A stretch of DNA of 64,000 nt, taken from Flammeovirgaceae bacterium SG7u.111 (GTDB lineage: Bacteria > Bacteroidota > Bacteroidia > Cytophagales > Flammeovirgaceae). The translations under genes and the position numbers were made by a program. The notes under the pieces were generated by a model. It searched no databases. It was given only the letters and a program-made list of their open reading frames with translations, and was not told the DNA's origin. This document shows, one piece after another, positions 17,776-25,408 of the stretch; the stretch's first letter is position 1, and each line of letters opens with the position of its first letter. The stretch is from positions 2,991,635 through 3,055,634 of the forward strand of contig CP139021.1 in assembly GCA_034044135.1 (NCBI GenBank), read 5' to 3'.

Positions 17776-18441
17776 AACTTAGAAATCCACGCTCTATGAG
17801 CGTGGTTAATAACCGCTCTGCGTGGCTAAGCCAGAAAACGGCCCAATGATTATATTCAAGAGTTGTCCCCACAACCGAAGAATATATTATGAGCCGTTTT
17901 CACAAATTGTCACATTCGATCTGGTATTGCAAGTACCATATAGTTTGGACACCTAAATATAGGTATAGGATCCTCGAAGGAGCAATAAAAAGGGCAGCAA
18001 TAGAGCATATAATGCAGTACGCCTCCCAAAAGAAATGTATTATCGATACGCTGAACGTCCAAAAGGACCATGTTCACTTGATTATCGATATCCCTCCCAA
18101 ATATTCGGTTTCCGATGTGGTGGGGATCTTGAAGGGCCGGACAGCCATACGGTTGTTTTCAAAGTTCAAGAAGCTGAAGCAACGCCCCTATTGGGGCAAC
18201 CGTTTTTGGGCAACAGGCTATTGTGTTGATACGGTAGGGCTTGACCCAGAAAAGATAAGGCTTTACGTGGAGTATCAAGAAGAACAGGAAAAAAAGAACG
18301 AGAGCTAAGAATAACAAAGTAATAAAATAGATTTATAACCGGGGACAATGAATTCCTTTGCCTCCTTTGGGGGCAAGGGCAGTTTACCCCCTTACAGGGG
18401 CTATCACAATTCCCCGCCCTTTGGGTGGGGATCTTTTAATC
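17776..18441 (+). mobile_element. IS200-family insertion sequence, about 665 bp
   Basis: It carries a single TnpA gene. The left end has a perfect hairpin CCACGCTC-TAT-GAGCGTGG at 17787-17805. The right end has CCCCGCCC-TTT-GGGTGGGG at 18412-18430 and a further CCCC/GGGG stem before it. The exact ends are uncertain by a few bases; ATCAA occurs at both borders. It sits inside a cassette gene in opposite orientation to that gene. Confidence 0.8.
17889..18308 (+). CDS. tnpA: IS200-type TnpA transposase (HUH Y1)
   Basis: 139 residues. The HUH motif is HVHLIID near residue 58, and the catalytic Tyr is in FWATGYCVDTVG near residue 113. The opening SIWYCKYHIVWTPKYR and the PKYSVSDVVGILKGRTA helix are hallmark features. 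These enzymes cut and rejoin single-stranded DNA at hairpin ends. The length matches full-size members, and all active residues are present. Confidence 0.95.
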   Translation: MSRFHKLSHSIWYCKYHIVWTPKYRYRILEGAIKRAAIEHIMQYASQKKCIIDTLNVQKDHVHLIIDIPPKYSVSDVVGILKGRTAIRLFSKFKKLKQRPYWGNRFWATGYCVDTVGLDPEKIRLYVEYQEEQEKKNES

Positions 18442-18823
18442 AAACCCCAAAGTAATTTCTTTTCACAAAATCCATCCCAGGCAATCTCAACGTCACCTTC
18501 AAATATTGGAATGTTTAAGATTTCAATCGTGTCATTATTTAGTTCAATGTCTGTTATTATAGTATTGTAACATCCAATAAAACTAAATTACAAATCAATT
18601 TTGCCATTTGGAACAGAGTCAATTTTAAAATTTCCAATAGAATCCACAACTGAACCTGTAAAATATCTTTCAGTCTGAGGATTTAAAACAATCGCGTTAA
18701 TACCTTGAGTCTCAAAATCAGAGTTGTAAGTGCGAACACTGCCTTTCAACAAACTTTGTCCTTTCACTCCGAAGGAAGAGATGAATATTATCAATATTGT
18801 TAGTTTGAATTTCTTAATCATTT

Positions 18824-19237
18824 TCAATCAAATCCAATAGTTTCATAGTACCATCTATCACTTATTTGTAATTTGCGTTGTGATGCCGTAGGATAATCCT
18901 CATCTCCGAAATTTCTTGGATAAGTCGCAAAATCATATACTATGTTTTTATGAGCTGTCCATAGAAATCCACTTTTTTTTGAAAAAATAGCTACACTATC
19001 ATATCCTACTTTATTTAATGTATCTACTAGAACAATATTCAACTCATCTATCGAATACATTTTTAATAATTTAGCAATCTCATTCTTATCTTCGGACTCA
19101 ACTTTATATAGTCTTAACTTCATCGCTTTTTCAAATATGTTTTTAAATCTGGGTTGGTTCCTTTCAACTCTATCAGGATGAAAAGGGTTACAGCTCATCA
19201 AAATCAACAAAAATGTTATGTATATGCAGTGTCTCAT
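18824..19237 (-). CDS. Small lipoprotein of unknown function in the cassette-like array
   Basis: 137 residues with a lipoprotein signal MRHCIYITFLLILMSC (lipobox LMSC, Cys 16). The mature part is charged and without membrane segments (LRLYKVESEDKNEIAKLLK, LVDTLNKVGYDSVAIF, DRWYYETIGFD). No family is recognised. It overlaps the following exported pseudogene by four bases (ATGA). Its leader contains one copy of the ~190-bp duplicated sequence, ending 14 bases before the ATG. Confidence 0.65.
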   Translation of the reverse strand: MRHCIYITFLLILMSCNPFHPDRVERNQPRFKNIFEKAMKLRLYKVESEDKNEIAKLLKMYSIDELNIVLVDTLNKVGYDSVAIFSKKSGFLWTAHKNIVYDFATYPRNFGDEDYPTASQRKLQISDRWYYETIGFD

Positions 19238-19250
19238 TTAAATGTGTGGT

Positions 19251-19437
19251 AACAATTGAATAACAGGACAATTCCTGTTATTTCTCTTATGGCTATCCCC
19301 ATAAATATAGTGTAGAAGAATTGTTTTTCCGAGGAGATTACCATTTTCTTATAAAGAAAAACACCTATATAGGGCTTGGAGTACATTATTTGAAGTTTTA
19401 TGGGCGTAGTTGTTTTTCCCTCTATACAATTTACAAA
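19251..19437 (-). repeat. ~190-bp cassette leader repeat, copy 1
   Basis: It matches 20329-20517 with scattered differences. It contains the palindrome AACAGGA-CAAT-TCCTGTT next to the gene start, the conserved GGCTATCCCCATAAATATAG, an imperfect stem TTTTCTTATAAAGAAAAA and the end TCTATACAATTTACAAA. On the minus strand it lies just before the start of the lipoprotein gene, so it may be a promoter/5' leader or part of a recombination site. Confidence 0.75.
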
Positions 19438-19462
19438 ATGCTGATCTTTCAAACAAAAACAA

Positions 19463-19502
19463 CCGCAGGATTATACGTTTATATAAACGTTTAATTATAC
19501 GG
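19463..19502. repeat. 40-bp imperfect palindrome
   Basis: A perfect 16-base palindrome ACGTTTATATAAACGT at 19475-19490 is the core of a longer symmetric sequence running from CCGCAGGATTAT to AATTATACGG. It lies between the leader repeat and the second group II intron remnant. Confidence 0.6.
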
Positions 19503-19608
19503 TTAGCCAAGCAAAAAAGCCTACCCAACTGATGGGCTTCTAAGCAATATCTTCCAGATCGAGAAGCGAAAATTATGCAACAAATCAGTCCCAAGCTCAG
19601 GGACAAGG

Positions 19609-19748
19609 GGTCACGAGCGGAGGCTAGCGCCAGTGGAGCTCTGATCTGGTGAACCGCCGTATACGAGACCCGTACGTGCGGTGGTGTGACCGGGCTGGCG
19701 TACCAGAGGTACACCGTGGGCTTATGGCTCACGGCCGCCTACTCGATT
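19609..19748 (+). ncRNA. Group II intron 3' end, remnant 2, with the maturase segment deleted
   Basis: It starts with GGTCACGAGCGGAG, shared with the maturase remnant at 14839, then jumps directly to GGAGCTCTGATCTGGTGAAC, so the maturase tail (~230 bp in remnant 1) is deleted. The structural part then matches remnant 1 nearly exactly (GACCCGTACGTGCGGTGGTG, GCTTATGGCTCACGGCCGCC) and ends CCTACTCGATTG. It is again antisense to the gene that follows. Confidence 0.72.
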
Positions 19749-19761
19749 GTAGAGCGTTTTT

Positions 19762-20301
19762 TTATTCCCACTCTAAATTAATTATTTTCAATTTTCCGTT
19801 TATGATTTGTTCTTCTGTTCTTTTCTCATTTTCATTTAGTCCAAATTCATAAATCACGTTTTTAATTAATTCATTTTCTTTTTCAAGTGTTAGAATTAGT
19901 TGAAAATTCAGCTTTGATTTGTTTTCTTTTTCTTGGTCATATGACGTTGTGAAATAATCTCTAATGATCTGTGTTTTCCAATTATCTTCGATTTCGCCAA
20001 ATTCCTCAAGGACGATTAGGATGTTAAAGGTGTCATCAGTCCAATCCAAATGAAAATCCCAAATTTGATTTAAAGTCCATTTTTTTGGATTTTGCTCGTC
20101 CCAATTGCAAGGAATAAATGGGAAAATATTTCTTACTTCTTCAATATATTCATCAAAGTCTTTTAGATTTCTTTTAAATCGATAGATAACTTTATCTGAA
20201 GTAGAAATTATATCGTCAACGTATTTTTTTCTTTCGTTTTCAGATTTCCCAACAATCATCAAATGTTTTTTGTCAGTATATTTTTCTTTGTCAAATGTCA
20301 T
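19762..20301 (-). CDS. Hypothetical cytoplasmic protein in the cassette-like array
   Basis: 179 residues starting MTFDKEKYTDKKHLMIVG; the upstream in-frame Met lies in the leader and is not preferred. The opening HLMIVGKSENERKKYV resembles a degenerate P-loop start without the GKS/T, and FNILIVLEEFGEIED could be a Walker B-like strand, so it may be a decayed NTPase. The composition is strongly acidic and AT-rich. No family is recognised. Its stop is 14 bases from the antisense group II intron end. Its leader is the second copy of the duplicated sequence. Confidence 0.6.
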   Translation of the reverse strand: MTFDKEKYTDKKHLMIVGKSENERKKYVDDIISTSDKVIYRFKRNLKDFDEYIEEVRNIFPFIPCNWDEQNPKKWTLNQIWDFHLDWTDDTFNILIVLEEFGEIEDNWKTQIIRDYFTTSYDQEKENKSKLNFQLILTLEKENELIKNVIYEFGLNENEKRTEEQIINGKLKIINLEWE

Positions 20302-20328
20302 TTCGTTGGTTGGATTCAAATGGTTTAC

Positions 20329-20517
20329 AACAATTGAATAACAGGACAATTCCTGTTATTTCTCTTATGGCTATCCCCATAAATATAGTGCAGAAGAATT
20401 GTTTTTCTGAGAAGCCTAGCCCTTTCTTGTAAAGAAAAATACCTATATAGGGCTTGGAGTACATTATATGAAGTTTTATGGGTTTAGATGTTTTTTTCCC
20501 TCTATACAATTTACAAA
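20329..20517 (-). repeat. ~190-bp cassette leader repeat, copy 2
   Basis: Second copy of the sequence at 19251-19437 in the same orientation, 28 bases before the ATG at 20301. After both copies comes ACAAATCAGTCCCAAGCTC, then AGGGACAAGGGG. In the first copy this runs into group II intron sequence; here it stops and chromosomal sequence resumes near 20544. Confidence 0.75.
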
Positions 20518-20562
20518 TCAGTCCCAAGCTCAGGGACAAGGGGCTATCCCGAAGGAAAATGA

Positions 20563-21300
20563 TTACTTCCTAAGCGAAGCCTTGCTAAAAATATGCTCTG
20601 GAATTTCCACGTCAAATTCTACTTCGTCCAAAATGAAATCCGTTCCTTTTCCATCTTTGAGCATGTCCTTATAATTCATGTTTTTCGGATACCAGCGCCC
20701 TTCTATCTGCACTACATTGGTCAGTGTGGTTTTCTTTAAGAGTTGCCCGCTCTTGGCGAAAAGTTCTTCTTTGAGGGGGACATATCGTTCTTCATCTATC
20801 CACATTTTCCGTTTGTGGTAACTTACGTCATCCACCTTGGCAATCAGTTCCAGTATCCATGTTTTCCTACCGTCAATTTCTTCTTCGCCTATCACTTTTG
20901 CATCGTACATGTCGAGCAGTTCCCGTTGCTCCATCATGTCTTCATACGAAAGGTCCGAGCCCATTACCGATTGGCGGAGCATGTGTCCTGAAATCTGGAT
21001 AGAGCGGTCAGACGAAGGCGAGTAAATCCACAGCCTATCTTCCAGTTTTAGCATTTTAGTTCCTTGCTCGCGAGCAGGACTGAGGTATTCGGTAAACGAT
21101 TTGAAGTTGCCCTCCGCATATCCTTTTGAGGTAATACTGCGGCTATTTCGCTTGCCATGCACCACCATGGTAGAGGTAAATACCCTCGTTTTAGATGTCA
21201 TGTTCGCATCTACTTTTTCTATAATCACAGCTGGGTCCGGTGCGCTGTTTTGAAAGGATAGAAGTAAGAGTCCTGTTAGGAATATGATTAACTTTTTCAT
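20563..21300 (-). CDS. LolA-like outer-membrane lipoprotein-sorting protein
   Basis: 245 residues with a signal peptide (MKKLIIFLTGLLLLSFQNSA). The body has the half-barrel features of the lipoprotein-sorting/LolA superfamily: GKRNSRSITSKGYAEGN, EQGTKMLKLEDRLWIYSPSS, GSDLSYEDMM and RWYPKNMNYKDML. Members of this branch bind acyl chains in the periplasm. It is the last gene of a minus-strand cluster with two FtsX-type permeases and an ABC ATPase, so it probably carries a lipid or lipophilic substrate from the ABC pump toward the outer membrane. A 600-base gap with a pseudogene separates it from the permeases. Confidence 0.85.
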   Translation of the reverse strand: MKKLIIFLTGLLLLSFQNSAPDPAVIIEKVDANMTSKTRVFTSTMVVHGKRNSRSITSKGYAEGNFKSFTEYLSPAREQGTKMLKLEDRLWIYSPSSDRSIQISGHMLRQSVMGSDLSYEDMMEQRELLDMYDAKVIGEEEIDGRKTWILELIAKVDDVSYHKRKMWIDEERYVPLKEELFAKSGQLLKKTTLTNVVQIEGRWYPKNMNYKDMLKDGKGTDFILDEVEFDVEIPEHIFSKASLRK

Positions 21301-21351
21301 GGTTAAAATGGGTTACTTACGGTCCGCCGCTGCGGTTACTAGTTTCTAGTT

Positions 21352-21723
21352 TTATTTCACTGATTTCCAGTTTGATTCTACGAACTGAATAAACTTGTTC
21401 AATTTTTTTCCAAGTGTGTTATAATCTTCAATTAGTTCCTTTAAAGGTGTTTCTTTAAAATGAATTTCACTTATCATTTCAAGTTGAGAAATGGCTTCAT
21501 CGCATGACGATTGGGCAAAAATCAAAAAACGAATAAATTCTTTTTTATACCTTCTTCGTCAAAACCCCTCAACAATATTGTCTTTTATACTTTTGGTGGA
21601 TCGCCTTATTTGAGAGCCTTGCTCATACATTTCATATTTAGGCAATTCCATTGTCATTTTATGGACTTTGATACCCAGCCTAAATGCTTCATTATAAACA
21701 TCTAAATCCTTATAACTTTTCAT
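21352..21723 (-). pseudogene. Four-helix-bundle (S23/IVS family) gene with one nonsense codon
   Basis: Read on the minus strand it starts [20 protein letters not shown], continues [20 protein letters not shown] and EGF, then meets TGA at 21559-21561 where family members have Gly in the usual EGFGRR. The same frame resumes RRRYKKEFIRFLIFAQSS and runs to FIQFVESNWKSVK-stop, the normal length of about 120 residues. It belongs to the family first known from 23S rRNA intervening sequences and related to Avd proteins of diversity-generating retroelements. It is preceded by a CTAG-rich array and AATGCC. It may have died very recently, as only one base is changed. Confidence 0.85.
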
Positions 21724-21734
21724 ATCATTTTTTT

Positions 21735-21900
21735 AAGGCATTACGAAAAACTAGTAACCAGCAACCCTTCTAAACCTCAGTGAGACGCTGAACAGTATTC
21801 AAGGCACAACAATTCCATTGTGGGTGAACACTTGCGCTATCGCTTTTTTTACGGCATTACGAAAAACCAGTAACTAGAAACCAGCAACAAGTAACCAGTT
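21735..21900 (-). repeat. Two CTAG-rich arrays between a permease stop and the four-helix-bundle pseudogene
   Basis: At 21849-21900 the sequence CGGCATTACGAAAAACCAG is followed by TAACTAGAAACCAGCAAC and abuts the stop codon of the permease. At 21735-21770 GGCATTACGAAAAACTAG recurs 12 bases before the start of the four-helix-bundle pseudogene. A near-palindrome ACAATTCCATTGT lies between them at about 21807 and recurs near 62739. Confidence 0.75.
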
Positions 21901-23175
21901 TCAAACCTCAAGTTCCTTGAAAAGCTGGGCGGTTTCGCGTTGGTAAATTCCGATGCCTGAGAGCATGTTTCCCACCACCATTGCCAATACGCCGGGGATG
22001 AACCCGATATAGAGCAGTTCGGGGCTGAATTTGGAGCGGAGCACCGAAGGCATCATCATGGTAATGTTTGCGAGCATATCGCTGATGTCTATGCCGACCA
22101 CTTGCATGTAGTAGGTTACTCCCAAGCCAATGAGCGTGCCGATGAACGAGCCTATGAAACCAATAAGCAAGGCTTCGGCTAGGAGGGAGCGATAGATTTT
22201 CCCCTTCGACTCGCCCAAAGCTAGCCTGATGCCAAATTCTTTGTATCGGCGCAAGCCTCCCAATAAGCCAGTGTTCCAAAGTACAATGGACATGGCAAAG
22301 ACAAATATCCCGACGAAAAGGAAGGAAAATACATCGACGTATTCGAGGTAAGAACCTAAGCCCGCTTGCCCGCTAAGCGGTACCATCACAGGTGAATATT
22401 CATCCGCTTTGTCCATATATTTTTCGTTGAAGCTTGCTGTGAGCGCTTTTGCTTCTTCGTCTACATAGGTTTCGTTGGGCAAAAATCCGAGGATTTCTCC
22501 TACAGCGTCGTCCATATCTAGCATTTCCCTCGCATCGGAAATATCTACTATAAAAGCTCCCCTGTCCATGGACGGTGTGCCAAATTTGATCAAACCTGCC
22601 ACTTTGAAGTTTTTGAAAGTCATGCTGCCGTTCATGGTCGAGCCGAAGAACGTGATATCATCGCCAGGTTTCAAGTTTAAGCGCGTGGCAAAATCATAGC
22701 CGATGATGGCATGCCCTGGCTGTTGAGGAACAGTTCCTTCCACCAATGCGCTTTCAATATTCATTCGGTCAATTTCCCCACTTTCTTGGTGGAGCAAGTC
22801 CAACGCCATTCCAGCACCCGGACCTTGCCCAACAGTCTCTCCGTTTTCATCGGGTACATCAAGTAGCCCCCCAAATTTGATGCGTTCTACCCAAGTTATA
22901 GAAGAATAATCTGTCTTCAAATGCTCAACTGTTTTGTGGGCATCGAGTAGTGCTAGGTCGTTTGGCAACTGGCTTGCATTATCAAAATAAGCTTGGCTCA
23001 TCACCTTCACATGTCCCGTTTCAAAACGGGCGTTGAGGTCTATCATATCGCCCATTGCGCCTCTGATGTAGCCGCTGAGCATCACCGTGAGCATCACGCC
23101 AATTGCGACAATAATAATAGGGAGCTGACTTCTGTTTTTGTCGCGCATTATGCCTTTTAATAAGAACTCTATCAT
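21901..23175 (-). CDS. FtsX-type ABC transporter permease (LolCE/MacB-like), second copy
   Basis: 424 residues: N-terminal membrane helix (IIIVAIGVMLTVMLSGYIRG), a large periplasmic MacB-like domain (about 45-270) and three C-terminal helices including FLFVGIFVFAMSIVLWNTGL and LLIGFIGSFIGTLIGLGV. The cytoplasmic GGLRRYKEFGIRLALGESKG motif contacts the ATPase, as in all FtsX permeases. Its start overlaps the stop of the upstream permease by four bases, so they are translationally coupled and probably form a heterodimer. In LolCDE-type systems such pairs move lipoproteins or lipids out of the inner membrane. The substrate is not known. Confidence 0.9.
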   Translation of the reverse strand: MIEFLLKGIMRDKNRSQLPIIIVAIGVMLTVMLSGYIRGAMGDMIDLNARFETGHVKVMSQAYFDNASQLPNDLALLDAHKTVEHLKTDYSSITWVERIKFGGLLDVPDENGETVGQGPGAGMALDLLHQESGEIDRMNIESALVEGTVPQQPGHAIIGYDFATRLNLKPGDDITFFGSTMNGSMTFKNFKVAGLIKFGTPSMDRGAFIVDISDAREMLDMDDAVGEILGFLPNETYVDEEAKALTASFNEKYMDKADEYSPVMVPLSGQAGLGSYLEYVDVFSFLFVGIFVFAMSIVLWNTGLLGGLRRYKEFGIRLALGESKGKIYRSLLAEALLIGFIGSFIGTLIGLGVTYYMQVVGIDISDMLANITMMMPSVLRSKFSPELLYIGFIPGVLAMVVGNMLSGIGIYQRETAQLFKELEV

Positions 23176-24326
23176 TGTATTTTTCCTTTAAGTGCATCAA
23201 CTGGATCCATTTTGGAAATCTTGCGGGAAGGTAAAAAGCTGACGATAGTAGCTGAAATCACTACCAAGGCAATGGTTCCCAAGATTAAGCCCAGGCCATA
23301 AACAGGGTAGATTCGTTCGCCAACAGCAATGCCCATTTCGTCAGCATTGCCAGGCATGCCCATGCCCACTTTTGCCAAGTAGATGAGAAGTGGAATTCCC
23401 CAAACACAGCCTACTAAAGTGGCTAAAATACTGTTGAATCCGCCTTCCACCGTAAATAAATAAACAACTTGCTGGCGGGTCATTCCCAAAGAAATGTAGG
23501 TACCGATTTCTCTTTGCCTTCTGAAAATGGAAAGAACTTGTGTGTCGAATATAGCTAGTAAAGCTATGGTCAAAAGCAGGCCGTACATGACTGACGAACC
23601 AACTTTTTTGGAGGCGATCATTGCATCTAAATCAGCCAATAACATGCTAAGGTCTTTGAATTCCCAGCCATCGATTTGGGAAGGAGAAAAATTTTCATTT
23701 GCAATAAAAAGGGTTGCTTCATTCTCCATTCCTGTCATTTCCCAAAGTTTTTCTATGGGTATCCAAACCTGCCCGTTGTCCACCGTGGGGACTATGGTTT
23801 CAAATACATCGGCAATGGTGATATTCACCGCATCAAATGTGCCTCCTTTGTCCCTCCACCTGAGCAACACTTGATCGCCTTTTTTGAGTTTGGCGGCCTC
23901 TGCCATTCTTTCCCCAATTATCACTGGTATTTCAGCATCGGAATTGAGCAAGGCTTGGGTCGGGATTTCAAGTGTTTCTTGTTTTGGATCGATGCCTTTT
24001 AATATAATAGGAAGCATCCTCCCGCTAGGATAAATATTCCCTTGGCGGATGAGTAGGGGAGTGAGCCCCTTTTGTAGGCTTGGGTCAAGTTTTCCATACC
24101 CATCTTGTAGGGAAAACGGATCGTAAGGATCGTAGTCTTCATGTACCAATTGCCCAGCTCCGTACTCCCAGCTGATGGTGTCGGTTCGTGCCTGTTGGTT
24201 CCAGCCATCCAAAATACCGTTGTAAAGTACGATGATCACGAAGGCAAAGGAAAGCACACCCACGTTGAGCCAAGTCCTCAGGCCTGCCCCAACCAAATTT
24301 TTATAGGCTAATTTAAAAGCTAACAT
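23172..24326 (-). CDS. FtsX-type ABC transporter permease (LolCE/MacB-like), first copy
   Basis: 384 residues with an N-terminal helix (VGVLSFAFVIIVLYNGILDG), a periplasmic domain and three C-terminal helices. The coupling motif is IFRRQREIGTYISLGMTRQQ. It resembles its neighbour in order and length but is clearly divergent in sequence, as LolC and LolE are. The ATPase gene lies upstream, separated by 272 bases of repeats, which is unusual inside such an operon. Confidence 0.9.
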   Translation of the reverse strand: MLAFKLAYKNLVGAGLRTWLNVGVLSFAFVIIVLYNGILDGWNQQARTDTISWEYGAGQLVHEDYDPYDPFSLQDGYGKLDPSLQKGLTPLLIRQGNIYPSGRMLPIILKGIDPKQETLEIPTQALLNSDAEIPVIIGERMAEAAKLKKGDQVLLRWRDKGGTFDAVNITIADVFETIVPTVDNGQVWIPIEKLWEMTGMENEATLFIANENFSPSQIDGWEFKDLSMLLADLDAMIASKKVGSSVMYGLLLTIALLAIFDTQVLSIFRRQREIGTYISLGMTRQQVVYLFTVEGGFNSILATLVGCVWGIPLLIYLAKVGMGMPGNADEMGIAVGERIYPVYGLGLILGTIALVVISATIVSFLPSRKISKMDPVDALKGKIQ

Positions 24327-24400
24327 CGCTTTGTTGTTTTAAGGTTGTATTTTAACATGTTGTAAGATGAGGGGTTGAACGCTTTTTTTGTCTAAAGCCG

Positions 24401-24612
24401 TTTACTGTTACAGGTTACTGGTGTCCAATAACTAGCTGAATTGCAATCGAGCTTAGGGTCAAAATGTTTTTCCAAAAAAGGAAGGAACGCTGGCGCGAGC
24501 GTCTCGCTCGTGCCGAATATACTTTTAAGCGTCCCGCTTGAATTGACCTTAAGTAGCCGTATCAATTTAACAAGCAACAAGCAACAAGCAACAAGCAACT
24601 AGGAACTAGCCA
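24401..24612 (-). repeat. CTAG-rich and GCAACAA arrays between ATPase and permease genes
   Basis: At 24571-24612 the word CAAGCAA repeats four times and runs into CTAGGAACTAG, the last codons and stop of the ATPase gene. At 24401-24435 a second CTAG-type stretch occurs (GTTACTGGTGTCCAATAACTAG). Between them lies a strong hairpin GGCGCGAGCG-TCT-CGCTCGTGCC at 24492-24514 and a smaller AAGCG-TCC-CGCTT. Confidence 0.7.
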
Positions 24613-25306
24613 CCCCCTCCATTATCTCATCTTTTACCACCTTTCCATCTTCCAAGTGGACAATTCTGTCCAAGTATTTCATTACTTTTTCGTCGTGAGT
24701 AGAGAAAAGGAAAGTGGTATCCAGTTCCTTGTTAAGCCGTTTCATAGTTTCTATAATGGCATAAGTGTTTTTAGCATCGAGGTTTGCCGAAGGTTCATCG
24801 GCAAGGACGATTTGGGGGCGTTTCACCATGGCTCGGGCAATGGCTACCCGCTGGCCTTCCCCGCCCGAAAGCTTGGAAATCTTCTTGTCTGCCATGTCTT
24901 GCAAGCCCACCCATTCCAAAGAATCCATCACCGCTTTTTTGCGTTCAGCTTTGGACTTATCTTGGAGCAAGAGGGCAAATTCTACATTTTCGAATACCGT
25001 GTAGACCGGGAGCAGGTTATACACTTGGAAAATGAACCCTATTTCCAAATTTCGCAACTTAGCTGATTCTTTGTGGCTCAGCTTCGCCACGTCTTTTCCC
25101 GCCACCATTGCTACGCCTTCGGTGGGTTTGTCAAGCGAACCTATGATATTTAGCAGAGTTGTTTTTCCCGATCCACTCGGACCAACCAGGCCTGCAAATT
25201 CACCTTTTTCAAACCCCAAGTTGATTTGGTCCAAAGCCGTAAAGTAGCCATCACCCACAGGGAATTTTTTGACTACATTTTCAAGTGAAATTATTTTACT
25301 ATCCAT
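24599..25306 (-). CDS. ABC transporter ATP-binding protein (LolD/MacB type)
   Basis: 235 residues with Walker A GPSGSGKTT, Q-loop FIFQVYNLLP, signature LSGGEGQRVAIARA, Walker B IVLADEPSANLD and H-loop FSTHD, all intact. It is the ATPase of the following FtsX pair. The final residues ...GVASS and the stop are encoded by the edge of a CTAG-rich array, so the C-terminus seems to have been rewritten by repeat sequence. Its ATG lies a few bases from a relic of a four-helix-bundle gene. Confidence 0.93.
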   Translation of the reverse strand: MDSKIISLENVVKKFPVGDGYFTALDQINLGFEKGEFAGLVGPSGSGKTTLLNIIGSLDKPTEGVAMVAGKDVAKLSHKESAKLRNLEIGFIFQVYNLLPVYTVFENVEFALLLQDKSKAERKKAVMDSLEWVGLQDMADKKISKLSGGEGQRVAIARAMVKRPQIVLADEPSANLDAKNTYAIIETMKRLNKELDTTFLFSTHDEKVMKYLDRIVHLEDGKVVKDEIMEGVASS

Positions 25307-25313
25307 TGTTTAT

Positions 25314-25341
25314 GAGTTTATAAATCTTTACAACTTTTCAT
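25314..25341 (-). pseudogene. N-terminal scrap of a four-helix-bundle gene
   Basis: ATGAAAAGTTGTAAAGATTT then TATAA reads MKSCKDL-stop and matches the first codons of the family member at 21723 (MKSYKDL). It lies 18 bases beyond AATGCCGTA and a CTAG array, the same context as the other two copies. It is short, so the call rests on context. Confidence 0.5.
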
Positions 25342-25358
25342 CAAATCTTTATTTGAGT

Positions 25359-25408
25359 ACGGCATTGAGAAAAACCAGAAACTAGCAACCAGTAACAAGC
25401 AACCAGCA
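25359..25408 (-). repeat. CTAG-rich array after the outer-membrane barrel gene
   Basis: ACGGCATTGAGAAAAACCAG, then AAACTAGCAACCAGTAAC. It is the same module as at 21849-21900 and directly abuts the stop codon of the gene at 25409. Confidence 0.75.

Larger units (their letters stand above)
17578..18827 (-). pseudogene. Exported carboxypeptidase-regulatory-like protein, broken by a stop codon and an IS200 insertion
   Basis: The first part starts MKMIKKFKLTILIIFISSFGVKG, a signal peptide, followed by VRTYNSDFETQGINAIVLNP and IGNFKIDSVPNGKIDL, typical of the CarboxypepD_reg fold. A TAA at 18588-18590 interrupts the frame, after which the same frame continues FSFIGCYNTIITDIELNN up to about 18440. 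The IS200 element then intervenes, and the C-terminus resumes at about 17775 as YKKACGGTEFYENSQFPEN, ending CGNNVYTK-stop. The reading frame across the IS junction is not resolved. The ATG overlaps the preceding lipoprotein stop by four bases, so both were one transcription unit. Confidence 0.7.

Noticed and set aside
19349-19732. 127-residue minus-strand open frame
   Set aside because: It is the antisense of the group II intron 3' end and part of the leader repeat; the sequence has no protein-like character.
19234-20539. Two similar minus-strand frames (19234-19452 and 20291-20539) sharing PYIGVFLYKK and MGIAIREITGIVLLFNC
   Set aside because: The likeness follows from the duplicated leader DNA. 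Differences between copies do not favour silent positions, and both run into the true gene starts.
24571-24600. Tandem CAAGCAA repeats as a CRISPR array
   Set aside because: Units are adjacent without spacers and no cas genes are present.
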